A stretch of DNA of 55,398 nucleotides from Pseudomonadota bacterium (GTDB lineage Bacteria; Pseudomonadota; Gammaproteobacteria; Pseudomonadales; Pseudomonadaceae). Every line of letters begins with the position of its first letter. Within the stretch, counting starts at the first letter, position 1. Below, piece by piece: positions 34,414 through 43,273 of the stretch. Made by a program: the position numbers and the translations under genes. The notes below the pieces were generated by a model that worked only from the letters and a program-made list of their open reading frames with translations, did no database searches and was not told the origin of the DNA. The stretch lies in NCBI GenBank assembly GCA_023431055.1, contig JAEYXX010000025.1:1-55398 (forward strand), written 5' to 3'.

Positions 34414-34903
34414 TCGATGAATCCCTCGGGCTAGTGAATTCACCAGGCGCGCGAGCACCGGCGAATCCTCAGAGGCATTATCGGCTCGGCGAGGAATGGC
34501 TTGGGCCTGCAAAGCGACTTGTTGCTGTCGATCAAAGACCAACGATTGATTTTGTTTAATCTACTTCGTGAACGCCCAGCTCACTGCGTATGTCCTTGAT
34601 TGCAATCAGGCAATTTATTAAAGAAAAGCCAGAACCATACGATGACCTACGTACTCAGCTCCGTTCTTTCAGTCGTTCGCTGAGCGAAGCCCACCATCCA
34701 TAGGTGACGTAACAGAGCCAGACAAACGAGACCATCCAATCCCCAAAGCAGCCGATACAACGAAGCACTACAACACCACAACAGCAGAGGGGCGCCAAGA
34801 TCCCTCGCATCTGCTCAGCTGCTGGCCCAAGGGGGGGGCCACCGGCAATCGTCGTAACTTCGCCTGCAACTATCCAATTCGAGACGATGAGGCAACAAAT
34901 CAG
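34414..34903. other. 490-base divergent promoter region between two chemoreceptor genes
   Basis: No gene is supported here. It holds the FliA-type promoter of the minus-strand receptor (34478-34504), a weaker FliA-like element for the plus-strand receptor near 34619-34646 (TAAA, 16 bases, TACGATGA) and a run of eight G at 34831-34838, flanked by GGCCC and GGCC. Confidence 0.5.
34478..34504 (-). promoter_or_regulatory. FliA (sigma-28) type promoter of the interrupted chemoreceptor
   Basis: On the minus strand, CCAAG (34504-34500), a 14-base gap, then GCCGATAA (34485-34478), a perfect match to the flagellar sigma factor -10 consensus. It lies 65 bases before the ATG at 34413. Confidence 0.6.
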
Positions 34904-36865
34904 ATGTTTAGGAACGCCCCGCTTAGCGTGAAACTAATGCTCATACTGATATTCCCGCTGCTTGGCTTCCTGGCTTTCGCCGGGGTCTATGTCGCCGGCA
35001 AATATCACACCCTGAGCGAAATGGATCGCACCGTGACCGCCAGTGGCGCGGCGCAAAAAATCAGCGCCGTGATCACATCACTGCAGCGCGAACGTGGTGC
35101 AAGTGGTGTATTCATCGGCAGCAAAGGCCAGTCTATGCGCGACAGCCTGGCCGAATATCGCCGCGGCACTGACGCTGCAACGGCGCGGATGCGCGCCCTT
35201 TCGGAACAAGGCGCCAATGATATGACCGAAGCCCTGCGCGCCCTCGACGAACTCGGCACGCTGCGCCAGCAAGTCGACAGCCTGGCGCTGAGCGGCACCG
35301 ACTCAGGCGCCCGTTACACGAAGCTGATCATGACCCTGGTGGGCTACACCCACTCACTGGAGGCGAGCGTCCAGGACCCTCAGATCCTGCGCACCCTCGG
35401 CTCGCTCAATCAGTTCGTGGAAATGAAGGAGCGCGCCGGGCGTGATCGCATGCTGCTCGGTCTGGTCTTCAACCAGAACCACTTCGATACAGACCTGTTG
35501 TCGCGATTCAGCCGTAACCTGGGCGAATTCTCGGTTTATATGGATGCCTTCCAGCGAAGGGCTTCTAACACCTTCCGCGGCAAGCTCGACAGCGTCCTGC
35601 AACAACCCGACGCGCAAGAGGTGGCGCGCCTGCAACGCCTGGCGTTCGAAACACCACTCGGCGATTCGCTGGGTATCAGGCCCGAAGACTGGTTCAAGCT
35701 TTCCACCAACCGCATCGACCTGATGGGCCAGCTTGAAGCCGAACTTAGCCAGAGCGTCGGCGACTTGGCGACTCAGACCCGCGAAGAAGCCGCCAGCAGC
35801 CTGTGGCTGACCATCGCTGCCATGTTCGGCGTGCTGTCCGCCGTGGTGGTGCTGTCGCTGCTGATCATCCGCAACATCAAGTCGGCGGTCAGCGACGTCA
35901 ACGACACCCTGGTCGCGCTGGCCCAGCGCGACCTGACCGCCCACACGAGCTACGAAGGTGGCGACGAGTTCGGCGTCATCGCACGCAACCTCAACAACAT
36001 GGCGCAGCAGATCAGGGAAGTGATCCACGAGATCGGTGGCGCGGCCGCGCAGGTCGCCACTGCCGCCGAGGAATCCTCGGCGGCGGCCTTGCAGACCAGC
36101 CAGAACGTGGCGCAACAGCGCCTTGGCACGGATCAGGTGGCCACCGCCATCAACGAGATGAGCGCCACCGTACGCGACGTGGCGCGCAGCACCACCGAAG
36201 CCGCGGAGATGTCGCGCCGGGTCAACGACAGCACGATGCAGGGCAAGACCGAGATCGAGAACACCGTGCGCCTGGTCCAGGCCCTGTCGACACAGGCCGA
36301 GCAGACGGCCGGGATCATCGTCGAGCTCAAGCGTGAAAGCGATGCCATCTCCTCGGTGCTCGACGTCATTCGCGGCGTGGCCGAACAAACCAACCTGCTG
36401 GCCCTCAATGCGGCCATCGAGGCGGCGCGTGCTGGCGAGCAGGGTCGCGGCTTCGCCGTGGTCGCGGATGAAGTCCGCCAGCTGGCACAAAAGACCCAGG
36501 ACTCCACCGTCAGCATCCAGCAGATGATCAGCAACCTGCAGAGCGGCTCCGACCGCGCCGCCAGTTCCATGCAGGAAACCCTGGACAAGGCCCAGGCCGG
36601 CGCCAACAACGTGGTCAGGGCTGGCGACCTGCTGGCGGAGATCACCGACGGCATCGCCAGCATCAGCGACCGCAACATCCAGGTGGCCTCGGCCGCCGAG
36701 GAGCAGAGCCTGGTGTCGGAGGAGATCAACCGCAACGTCAACGAGATCAACGACCTGGTCATCCAGGTCAGCGCCGCTGCTGAACAGACCGCCGTGACCA
36801 GTCGCGAGCTGGCGCGTCTGGCCGATCATCAGCAGCAACTGCTGAACCGCTTCAAGATGGACTGA
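34904..36865 (+). CDS. Methyl-accepting chemotaxis protein with NIT sensor domain
   Basis: A 653-aa receptor. Membrane helices lie at about 9-31 and 298-322. The periplasmic domain between is a NIT (nitrate/nitrite-sensing type) helical bundle, with [20 protein letters not shown] and [21 protein letters not shown] and [16 protein letters not shown] as its marks. A HAMP domain and a signalling domain follow, with tip [20 protein letters not shown] and [18 protein letters not shown] domains are thought to detect nitrate or nitrite; this receptor may guide cells to nitrate as electron acceptor or nitrogen source. A strong terminator follows. Confidence 0.92.
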   Translation: MFRNAPLSVKLMLILIFPLLGFLAFAGVYVAGKYHTLSEMDRTVTASGAAQKISAVITSLQRERGASGVFIGSKGQSMRDSLAEYRRGTDAATARMRALSEQGANDMTEALRALDELGTLRQQVDSLALSGTDSGARYTKLIMTLVGYTHSLEASVQDPQILRTLGSLNQFVEMKERAGRDRMLLGLVFNQNHFDTDLLSRFSRNLGEFSVYMDAFQRRASNTFRGKLDSVLQQPDAQEVARLQRLAFETPLGDSLGIRPEDWFKLSTNRIDLMGQLEAELSQSVGDLATQTREEAASSLWLTIAAMFGVLSAVVVLSLLIIRNIKSAVSDVNDTLVALAQRDLTAHTSYEGGDEFGVIARNLNNMAQQIREVIHEIGGAAAQVATAAEESSAAALQTSQNVAQQRLGTDQVATAINEMSATVRDVARSTTEAAEMSRRVNDSTMQGKTEIENTVRLVQALSTQAEQTAGIIVELKRESDAISSVLDVIRGVAEQTNLLALNAAIEAARAGEQGRGFAVVADEVRQLAQKTQDSTVSIQQMISNLQSGSDRAASSMQETLDKAQAGANNVVRAGDLLAEITDGIASISDRNIQVASAAEEQSLVSEEINRNVNEINDLVIQVSAAAEQTAVTSRELARLADHQQQLLNRFKMD

Positions 36866-36920
36866 GGTATCGCACCGCTCGGCCTACCCCCAAAGGTTTG
36901 CCGAGCACGCTGTTCGAGAC

Positions 36921-36953
36921 AACGGCCCCGCCATCGTGCGGGGCCGTTTCGTT
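36921..36953 (+). terminator. Rho-independent terminator of the NIT chemoreceptor
   Basis: Stem aacggccccgc (36921-36931) and gcggggccgtt (36938-36948), loop catcgt, followed by tcgtt. It lies 56 bases after the stop. Confidence 0.85.
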
Positions 36954-37244
36954 ACCACGGGTACGTGCCGTGTGGCGGCCGCCGAAGCGGCGACGCACCG
37001 AGTCGATCAATTCGTCATGATGACGAGCCAGAGCAGCGAACAGCGCGATCTTGGCGGAGCAATGGGGCAAAACTGAATGGGCGCAAATACAAGATGGCCT
37101 CGACGAGAGGGCTGAGCCAGCCGTGCAGTCATGCCGTTACATCATGCTTTGCCGGTGCAACCAACATCGGCACGCCGTGCACTGCATGACTCGCCCCCTG
37201 TCCCGTTAGCAGATAGCCGCACTCGACATCAGGCCTGCTCCAGC
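36954..37244. other. Intergenic region without recognisable gene
   Basis: Between the terminator and the end of the thioesterase gene. A minus-strand frame reading LARHHDELIDSVRRRFGGRH (about 36965-37040) might be a fragment of an old gene, but it runs into the terminator and has no start signal. I could not name it. Confidence 0.4.
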
Positions 37245-37787
37245 TTATCGACGCTCCGTTTCACGCAGTTGCAGGCTCATGCTGTCGCAACTGGCCGACC
37301 ATTGCTGCAGCCAGTCGGGCAACACCGGCGACTGCTCGTCCAAGCCCACTTCACGGGCGAATTCGGCGGGCGCCACATTGCCCTTCCGCCCACGGAACAG
37401 CCCGCGCATGACCACCACGGCGATGACCCGCTGATCCTTGACAAAGCGGTGCTCGACGAAGCTCCACTTGTCGTCCCAGCCGAGCATGCGCGTGTGGATC
37501 TCGAAGCGCTCGAACAGCTTCAGCTCACGGCGGAACTTGCCACTTACATCACCGACGATGGGCAGCGCACGGTGGCGCAGGGCGACGCGAAAGGCGCCGC
37601 TGCGCAGCACGTAATCCATGCGCCCGACATCAGCCAGGGTGAAATAACGCCCATTGGTAACGTGCCAGTTGAAGTCCAGATCCAGCGGCCAGACCCGCAG
37701 CCGAACCACGGTGGTAGCAAGCCATGGCACTGGCTTGAGCCAGGGACGACGCAGCAACATCAGCAAAAGGCGAAACCAGAGGTTCAT
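37245..37787 (-). CDS. Hotdog-fold thioesterase (4HBT-like)
   Basis: A 180-aa protein. The motif LDLDFNWHVTNGRYFTLADVGRMD (around residues 36-59) is the D-x-D-x-N-x-H-x-N-N-G pattern of the hotdog thioesterases related to human THEM6 and FabZ-like acyl-thioesterases, with HVTNG instead of HMNNG. VSGKFRRELKLFERFEIHTRMLGWDDKWSFVEHRF completes the fold. It probably hydrolyses an acyl-CoA or modifies acyl chain recognition. It is divergent from the second GlxA-type regulator over 108 bases. Confidence 0.85.
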   Translation of the reverse strand: MNLWFRLLLMLLRRPWLKPVPWLATTVVRLRVWPLDLDFNWHVTNGRYFTLADVGRMDYVLRSGAFRVALRHRALPIVGDVSGKFRRELKLFERFEIHTRMLGWDDKWSFVEHRFVKDQRVIAVVVMRGLFRGRKGNVAPAEFAREVGLDEQSPVLPDWLQQWSASCDSMSLQLRETERR

Positions 37788-37895
37788 GCGACAAACACCT
37801 GTTTGAATGACGAGGGCCGCACTTTAGGCGGCGAGCTTGCGCTAAGGTAGGTGCAGAAATGACCAATACCACGCTGATTACGCAATGGAGTGTCC

Positions 37896-38867
37896 ATGCA
37901 CGTCACCTTGCTGCTGGCCGAACACAGCTCACTGGCCAGTGCCGCCCTGGCGCTTGAAGTACTCGACGCGGCCAATCGCTTCGCCCAACCTGACGCAGCG
38001 CCCTTCAGCGTCTGCGTGGCATCGCTGGACGGCCAGCCGGTAACCAGTGCCCTGGGTCGAGCAATGCCGGTAGACATGTCGCTAGACGCAGTGGAGCAAA
38101 CCGATCTGGTGCTGATCCCCGGCTTTCTCTTCAGCTTGCGCGACGCCCTGCCAACGTTTGAGCGCTACCGTGGCTGGCTGCGACGCCAGCATGACCAGGG
38201 CGCAGTCATCGCCTCGATGTGCACCGCCACCTTTATGCTCGCCGAAGCGGGTTTGCTCGATGGTGTCCAGGCCACGACCCACTGGGCTTTTGCCGACTTG
38301 CTACGACGCCGCCACCCTGCGGCTCGGGTGGACGAGCGACGCATCCTTTGTGAAGACGGCCGCGTTATCACCAGTGCCGGAGCGAGCGCGGCAATGGACT
38401 TGCTGCTGCATCTAATTCGCCGCTTCGCCTCACGCGAACTGGCGCAGCAATGCAGCCGCTATCTGCTGATCGACAACGTGCGCAGCGAGCAGTCCGTCTA
38501 CATCAGTTGGTCGATGCCACGCAGCCATGCTGACGAGGCCGTGTTGCGCGTGCAGAACTGGATGGAGTCGAACTTCGCCAGCCCTTGCAGCATCGACGAG
38601 CTGGCCGCACGCTTCGGCTTCGGCGTACGCAACTTCAAGCGGCGCTTCAAGGAAGCCACCGGCCACGCGCCGCTGGCCTACCTGCAGACCTTGCGCATGG
38701 AGAAGGCCAAGGAACTGCTGGAAACCACTCGCCTGAGCATCGAGACGATCACCTGCCGGGTCGGCTACGAGGACAGCAACTCGTTCCGCCGCCTGTTCTG
38801 CCGGCGGGTCGGCGTGTCCCCGGCTGCCTTTCGCAAGCGCTTCCAGCGCGTCACACCGAACGCCTGA
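37896..38867 (+). CDS. GlxA-family AraC-type transcriptional regulator (second copy)
   Basis: A 323-aa regulator. ATG 37896 is preferred; the in-frame GTG at 37890 overlaps the GGAG ribosome binding site. An N-terminal DJ-1/PfpI-like domain (VTLLLAEHSSLASAALALEV, IASMCTATFMLAEAGLLDG with Cys109) is followed by an AraC helix-turn-helix pair (about 215-320, NFKRRFKEATGHAPLAYLQ and VGYEDSNSFRRLFCRRVGVSP). It is clearly a paralogue of the regulator at 3592 but distinct in sequence. Possible targets are the divergent thioesterase or itself. Confidence 0.92.
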   Translation: MHVTLLLAEHSSLASAALALEVLDAANRFAQPDAAPFSVCVASLDGQPVTSALGRAMPVDMSLDAVEQTDLVLIPGFLFSLRDALPTFERYRGWLRRQHDQGAVIASMCTATFMLAEAGLLDGVQATTHWAFADLLRRRHPAARVDERRILCEDGRVITSAGASAAMDLLLHLIRRFASRELAQQCSRYLLIDNVRSEQSVYISWSMPRSHADEAVLRVQNWMESNFASPCSIDELAARFGFGVRNFKRRFKEATGHAPLAYLQTLRMEKAKELLETTRLSIETITCRVGYEDSNSFRRLFCRRVGVSPAAFRKRFQRVTPNA

Positions 38868-39038
38868 GCAAGCACCTCGCCCCATGGGTGATTCATCTGC
38901 AGGTGCAACACCATCTTCCCGCCATTGGCCGGGTCGGTAACCCCGCGTTGCAAAGCTGAGTAGCCAGGCAGCGACTTTGCACGACAGCGAGCTGCCGCTA
39001 CCCTGTCGGCCTGCAAAGTCAGATAACCGAGGAACAGG

Positions 39039-39524
39039 ATGTCCATACGCCCCCAGTTCACCAGCGCTACTGCTCACTCCAGCGGATTTCTCGCTGAACG
39101 GGCTGCTGTCTGCGTGGTGCAGGAAGATATCAGCGGCTGTGGCATCGCCGCCGCCGCCAACATTCTCGGCAAGCGCTACGCCGAGATGAAGGCCATCGCC
39201 AACGCCATGGGCATTCATGCCGAAGACGAGTCGTTGTGGTCCGATACCCAGTACGTGCGCCGCCTGCTCGCCAGCGGCGGCGCGAGGGCGGCAACCGGCG
39301 AAACGCCCTTCATTTCCTGGGAGGCCCTGCCGGACCTGGCTTTGCTGGCCATCAAGCACCACCAGGAAAAAAGTCGGGACTTCTGGCATTGGGTGGTATT
39401 CGAACGCACGGCCGGCCAGATGTACGTGCTGGACTCGGCCAGCTATCTACCCTCCAACGTGCGTACCGACTTCACCGCCATGCAGCCGAAATGGTTTATC
39501 GCAGTGCACAGGGCCAACGCCTGA
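39039..39524 (+). CDS. Papain-like / peptidase C39-like orphan protein
   Basis: A 161-aa cytoplasmic-type protein, ATG preceded by GAGGAACAGG. VCVVQEDISGCGIAAAANILG has the Gln28...Cys34-Gly arrangement of C39-type cysteine peptidases. His117 in FWHWVVFE and Asp132 in MYVLDSAS could complete a Cys-His-Asp triad with an oxyanion Gln. There is no transporter or peptide substrate beside it, so a free-standing peptidase, amidase or inactive relative are all open. No signal peptide. Confidence 0.6.
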   Translation: MSIRPQFTSATAHSSGFLAERAAVCVVQEDISGCGIAAAANILGKRYAEMKAIANAMGIHAEDESLWSDTQYVRRLLASGGARAATGETPFISWEALPDLALLAIKHHQEKSRDFWHWVVFERTAGQMYVLDSASYLPSNVRTDFTAMQPKWFIAVHRANA

Positions 39525-39588
39525 CAGGCCCTGCAACTGCGCCATTCAGACAAATGACGCAGTTGCCCGCGACCTCTGGCCACGTCTG

Positions 39589-39609
39589 GATAACGCTAAT
39601 TGATCTTAT
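39589..39609. promoter_or_regulatory. Possible Fur-box-like sequence
   Basis: gataacgctaattgatcttat, about 63 bases before the DUF1111 gene, matches roughly half to two thirds of the 19-base Fur consensus (GATAATGATAATCATTATC). The homologous operon in P. aeruginosa is iron-regulated as I recall. Weak by itself. Confidence 0.3.
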
Positions 39610-39671
39610 TTAAATTCCGTTAGCCTGATAATCTTGCCGCCCCGTTTCCTGCCTGCCCGGATAGTCCCTCG

Positions 39672-41084
39672 ATGTCGCCGCTCCAGCGCTGCCTGCTACC
39701 CTTTCTGGCCCTGACCCTGATCGCCTGCGAGCAGCAACCGAACTTCACGGCGGCAGAACCCGGCGAAGCCCTTTCCGCCGGCGCGGCCACGGTGCGCAAG
39801 TTCGATCACAACGCGTTCTCCCAGCCTTCGGCCAACCTGGCGCCGAGCCGGCGTCTGGACTTCTCGGTCGGCAACAGCTTCTTCCGCAACCCCTGGGTTC
39901 CGGCACCCGCCTCCACCACCGCGCGCGACGGTCTGGGCCCGCTGTTCAATACCAACGCCTGTCAGAACTGCCACCTCAAGGACGGTCGCGGCCATCCGCC
40001 CGAGCCGAATGCACTCAGCGCAGCCTCCATGCTGGTGCGCCTGTCCATCCCGGCCGGCCCCGAGCATGCCGAGCTGCTGCAACGCCACGGCGTAGTCGCC
40101 GAGCCCACCTACGGCGCCCAGTTGCAGGACATGGCCAATCCCGGCGTGGCCCCGGAAGGCAAGGTGCGGGTGAACTACAGCAGCGTGCCGGTGCATTTTG
40201 CCGACGGCACGCGGGTGGAGCTGCGCAAACCGCAACTGGAGATCACCCAGCTCGGTTACGGCGACATGCACCCGGACACCCTGTTCTCCACCCGCATCGC
40301 ACCGCCGATGATCGGCCTGGGCTTGCTCGAAGCCATTGCCGAGCAAGACATCCTCGCCGCAGCCGACCCGGATGACGCCGATGGTGACGGCATCTCCGGA
40401 CGCCCCAACATCGTCTGGGACCGCCAGCAGCAAGGCAGCGTACTCGGCCGTTTCGGCTGGAAGGCCGGCCAGCCCAACCTCAATCAGCAGAATGCCGACG
40501 CCTTCGCCAATGACATGGGCCTGACCACCACGCTGATCCCGCACGACAACTGCACCGCCGTGCAGGCCGACTGTCTGGCCGCGCCCCATGGCGGCGAACC
40601 GGAGGTCAGCGACAACATCCTCGCCAGCGTGCTGTTCTACAGCCGCAACCTCGGCGTGCCAGCGCGGCGCGACGTCGACGCCCCGCAAGTGCTCAAGGGT
40701 AAAAGCCTGTTCCACCAGGCCGGTTGCCAGAAGTGCCATACGCCCAGCTTCACCACCTCGGCCGATGCCGCCGAGCCCGAACTGGCCAATCAGTTGATCC
40801 GCCCCTACACCGACCTGCTCCTGCACGACATGGGCGAAGGTCTGGCCGATGGCCGTGAGGAGTTCCTCGCCAGCGGCCAGGAGTGGCGTACACCGCCACT
40901 GTGGGGTATCGGCCTGACCCAGGCGGTCAACGGCCACACCCAGTTTCTCCACGACGGTCGCGCACGCAACCTGCTGGAAGCCATACTCTGGCACGGCGGC
41001 GAGGCCGAAGCGGCCAAGCAGCAGGTGCTGAAATTCGATGCCGATGAGCGAGCCGCGCTGCTCGCCTTCCTCAATTCCCTTTAA
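39672..41084 (+). CDS. Di-haem oxidoreductase (DUF1111, thiol-oxidoreductase-like) lipoprotein
   Basis: A 470-aa exported protein. The signal peptide ends in the lipobox LIAC with Cys19 as lipidation site. There are two haem-binding motifs, CQNCH (Cys97, Cys100, His101) and CQKCH (Cys352, Cys355, His356). DPDDADGDGISGRPNIVWD looks like a calcium-binding-type loop, and FLHDGRARNLLEAILWHGGEAE is the family C-terminus. The fold is related to MauG/cytochrome c peroxidases. It is followed after 10 bases by imelysin and then DUF1513, a set thought to serve iron acquisition or periplasmic redox handling. Confidence 0.9.
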   Translation: MSPLQRCLLPFLALTLIACEQQPNFTAAEPGEALSAGAATVRKFDHNAFSQPSANLAPSRRLDFSVGNSFFRNPWVPAPASTTARDGLGPLFNTNACQNCHLKDGRGHPPEPNALSAASMLVRLSIPAGPEHAELLQRHGVVAEPTYGAQLQDMANPGVAPEGKVRVNYSSVPVHFADGTRVELRKPQLEITQLGYGDMHPDTLFSTRIAPPMIGLGLLEAIAEQDILAAADPDDADGDGISGRPNIVWDRQQQGSVLGRFGWKAGQPNLNQQNADAFANDMGLTTTLIPHDNCTAVQADCLAAPHGGEPEVSDNILASVLFYSRNLGVPARRDVDAPQVLKGKSLFHQAGCQKCHTPSFTTSADAAEPELANQLIRPYTDLLLHDMGEGLADGREEFLASGQEWRTPPLWGIGLTQAVNGHTQFLHDGRARNLLEAILWHGGEAEAAKQQVLKFDADERAALLAFLNSL

Positions 41085-41094
41085 GGAGCCCGAG

Positions 41095-42159
41095 ATGTTG
41101 CACAAGAGCCTGATCGCCTCCCTGCTCGGCCTGGCCCTGGTCGGCTGCGGCCAGCAGGATCAGACCGCCAAGGTCACCGGCGCCCTCACCGACGGCGTGT
41201 TGCTGCCGGCTTATACCAGCTGGCAGGAAGCCGATCGCCAACTAGCCGAACGTGCCGCGGCCTTCTGCGCCGGCAGTGCCGATCTGCCCGCCGCGCGCCA
41301 GGCCTTTCTCGGTGCCATGAGCGCCTGGTCGGCGCTGCAACCGCTGATGCTCGGCCCGCTGGCCGAGGGCAACCGCGCCTGGCAGGTACAGTTCTGGCCG
41401 GACAAGAAGAACCTGGTGCAGCGCCAGGTCGAGGCGCTGCTCAAGAGCAAGCCGCAACTGACCCAGGCCGACCTGGCCAGCGCCAGTGTCGTGGTGCAGG
41501 GCCTGACCGCCTCCGAGTACGTGCTGTTCGACGCCGACATCGACCTGACGCAAGAAGAGCAGAAAGCCCGCTACTGCCCCTTGCTGCAGGCCATCGGTCA
41601 GCATCAGCAGGCCCTGGCCGCCGATATCGTGGCGCAATGGCAGGCTGACAAGAGCGGTATGGCCGCGCAGCTCAAGCAGTTCCCCAACGAGCGCTACGCC
41701 GACTCGAAGGAAGCGGTGGCTGAACTGCTGCGCGTTCAGGTCAGCGGTATCGACGGTCTGAAGAAGAAACTCGGCGCGCCGCTCGGTCGCCAGACCAAGG
41801 GCATCCCCCAGCCGTACCAGGCCGAATCCTGGCGCAGCAGCGCCAGCCTGGCCAACCTCGGCTCGGCCCTGGCCAGCGCCGAACTGCTCTGGCACGGCAA
41901 CAACAAGGATGGTCTGCAATCGCTGCTGAGCAGCGACCAGGCCGAGTTGGCACAACGCATCGACGCCGCCTACCTCGACACCCGCCAGCGCCTTGCCGCG
42001 CTCGAACAGCCGCTGAGCGAACTGTTGGCCAGCGAAGCCGGCCGCAAGCAGCTGAACGAGCTGTACGACAGCCTCAACCGCCTGCATCGCCTGCAGGAAA
42101 GCGACCTGGCCAAGGCACTCGGCGTACAGATCGGCTTCAACGCCCACGACGGGGACTGA
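41095..42159 (+). CDS. Imelysin-family (peptidase M75-like) lipoprotein
   Basis: A 354-aa protein. ATG 41095 with AAGGAG upstream. The signal peptide ends LVGC, a lipobox. The mature part is helical with repeated halves; LMLGPLAEGNRAWQVQFWPDKKN corresponds to the imelysin region that holds the GxHxxE motif, which is here replaced by W-Q-V-Q-F-W, as in many family members that are not peptidases. QGLTASEYVLFD and GLQSLLSSD fit as well. It probably binds iron or haem-related ligand in the periplasm. Operon with DUF1111 and DUF1513. Confidence 0.9.
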   Translation: MLHKSLIASLLGLALVGCGQQDQTAKVTGALTDGVLLPAYTSWQEADRQLAERAAAFCAGSADLPAARQAFLGAMSAWSALQPLMLGPLAEGNRAWQVQFWPDKKNLVQRQVEALLKSKPQLTQADLASASVVVQGLTASEYVLFDADIDLTQEEQKARYCPLLQAIGQHQQALAADIVAQWQADKSGMAAQLKQFPNERYADSKEAVAELLRVQVSGIDGLKKKLGAPLGRQTKGIPQPYQAESWRSSASLANLGSALASAELLWHGNNKDGLQSLLSSDQAELAQRIDAAYLDTRQRLAALEQPLSELLASEAGRKQLNELYDSLNRLHRLQESDLAKALGVQIGFNAHDGD

Positions 42160-42162
42160 CGC

Positions 42163-43266
42163 ATGCACCGCAGAACCTTCCTCGGTCTTGGCGCCGCCGC
42201 GGCCAGCCTGGCGGCAGCGGGCGCATTCGGCGGCTGGACGCTGTTCGGCCCCTCGGGGCAACCGCTGCTGCTGTCGGCCCGTGACGATGCCGATGGCAAG
42301 CACTATGCGGTCGGTTATCGCCTGGACGGTCAGCGCGCCTTCGCCACCGCGGTGAACGAACGCTGCCACGATGTGGTGCCGCACCCTACCTTGCCGCTGG
42401 CACTGTTCGTCGGCCGCCGCCCGAGCACCGAGAGCTACCTGATCGACACCCGCGACGGCCGCCTGCTGCAAACGCTCAGTTCGCCAGCCGGGCGCCACTT
42501 CAACGGCCACGCGGTGTTCCACCAGGGCGGCGAATGGCTGTACGCCACCGAGAACGACACCACCGAACCCGGTCGCGGCGTCCTCGGCGTCTATCGCCTG
42601 GACGCTGAGCGACTGCAACGCGACGGCGAACACGGCACACACGGCATTGGCCCGCACCAACTGCTGTGGATGCCCGATGGCGAAACCCTGGTGGTGGCCA
42701 ATGGCGGCATCCGCACCGAAGCGGAAAGCCGCGTCGACATGAACCTCGATGCCATGCAGGCCAGCCTGGTGCTGATGCAGCGCGACGGCAGCCTGGTCAG
42801 CCAGGAGTATCTGGCCGACCAGCGCAACAGCATCCGTCACCTGACCGTGGCCCGCGACGGTACCGTGGTCAGCGGTCAGCAGTACATGGGCGACATGCAC
42901 GATGCCGTACCGCTGCTGGCGATCAAGCGCCCCGGCCAGCCTTACCAGCCCTTCGCCCTCGGCGAGGCGCAGCGTACGGCGATGAACCAGTACACCGCCA
43001 GCGTGGCCATCCACGACGAGCTGCGCCTGCTGGCGATGACCGCACCGCGCGGCAACCGTTTCTTCATCTGGGACCTGGACAGCGCCGAAGTGCGCCTCGA
43101 CGTGCCGCTGCCTGACTGCGCAGGCGTCGGCGCGGTGGCCGATGGCTTCGTCGTCACTTCCGGTCAGGGCCGTTGCCGCCTGTACGATTGCCGCGGCACG
43201 CGCATCGTCACCAACGCCCTGCAGCTACCGGCCGGCCTGTGGGACAACCACCTGCGCCTGGCCTGA
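42163..43266 (+). CDS. DUF1513 domain-containing protein with Tat signal
   Basis: A 367-aa protein starting 3 bases after imelysin. MHRRTFLGLGAAAASLAAAG is a twin-arginine signal. The rest is a beta-propeller (YVTN/WD-like): repeats such as LLLSARDDADGKHYAVGYRLDG, CHDVVPHPTLPLALFVGRRP, GHAVFHQGGEWLYATEND and GIGPHQLLWMPDGETLVVANGG. Family members accompany imelysin genes in iron-regulated operons. Tat export suggests that it folds, or loads a cofactor, in the cytoplasm. Confidence 0.9.
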   Translation: MHRRTFLGLGAAAASLAAAGAFGGWTLFGPSGQPLLLSARDDADGKHYAVGYRLDGQRAFATAVNERCHDVVPHPTLPLALFVGRRPSTESYLIDTRDGRLLQTLSSPAGRHFNGHAVFHQGGEWLYATENDTTEPGRGVLGVYRLDAERLQRDGEHGTHGIGPHQLLWMPDGETLVVANGGIRTEAESRVDMNLDAMQASLVLMQRDGSLVSQEYLADQRNSIRHLTVARDGTVVSGQQYMGDMHDAVPLLAIKRPGQPYQPFALGEAQRTAMNQYTASVAIHDELRLLAMTAPRGNRFFIWDLDSAEVRLDVPLPDCAGVGAVADGFVVTSGQGRCRLYDCRGTRIVTNALQLPAGLWDNHLRLA

Positions 43267-43273
43267 GCCCGGC

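Noticed and set aside
36852..37070. Minus-strand frame with LARHHDELIDSVRRRFGGRH
   Set aside because: It runs through the chemoreceptor terminator and into the end of that gene, with no start signal; at most an old fragment.
41242..43014. 590-residue open frame opposite imelysin and DUF1513
   Set aside because: Same codon-bias artefact; it spans two real genes and has no recognisable domain or ribosome binding site.
42163..43266. Haem-binding CxxCH motif in the DUF1513 protein
   Set aside because: No CxxCH is present; only the upstream DUF1111 gene carries haem motifs.
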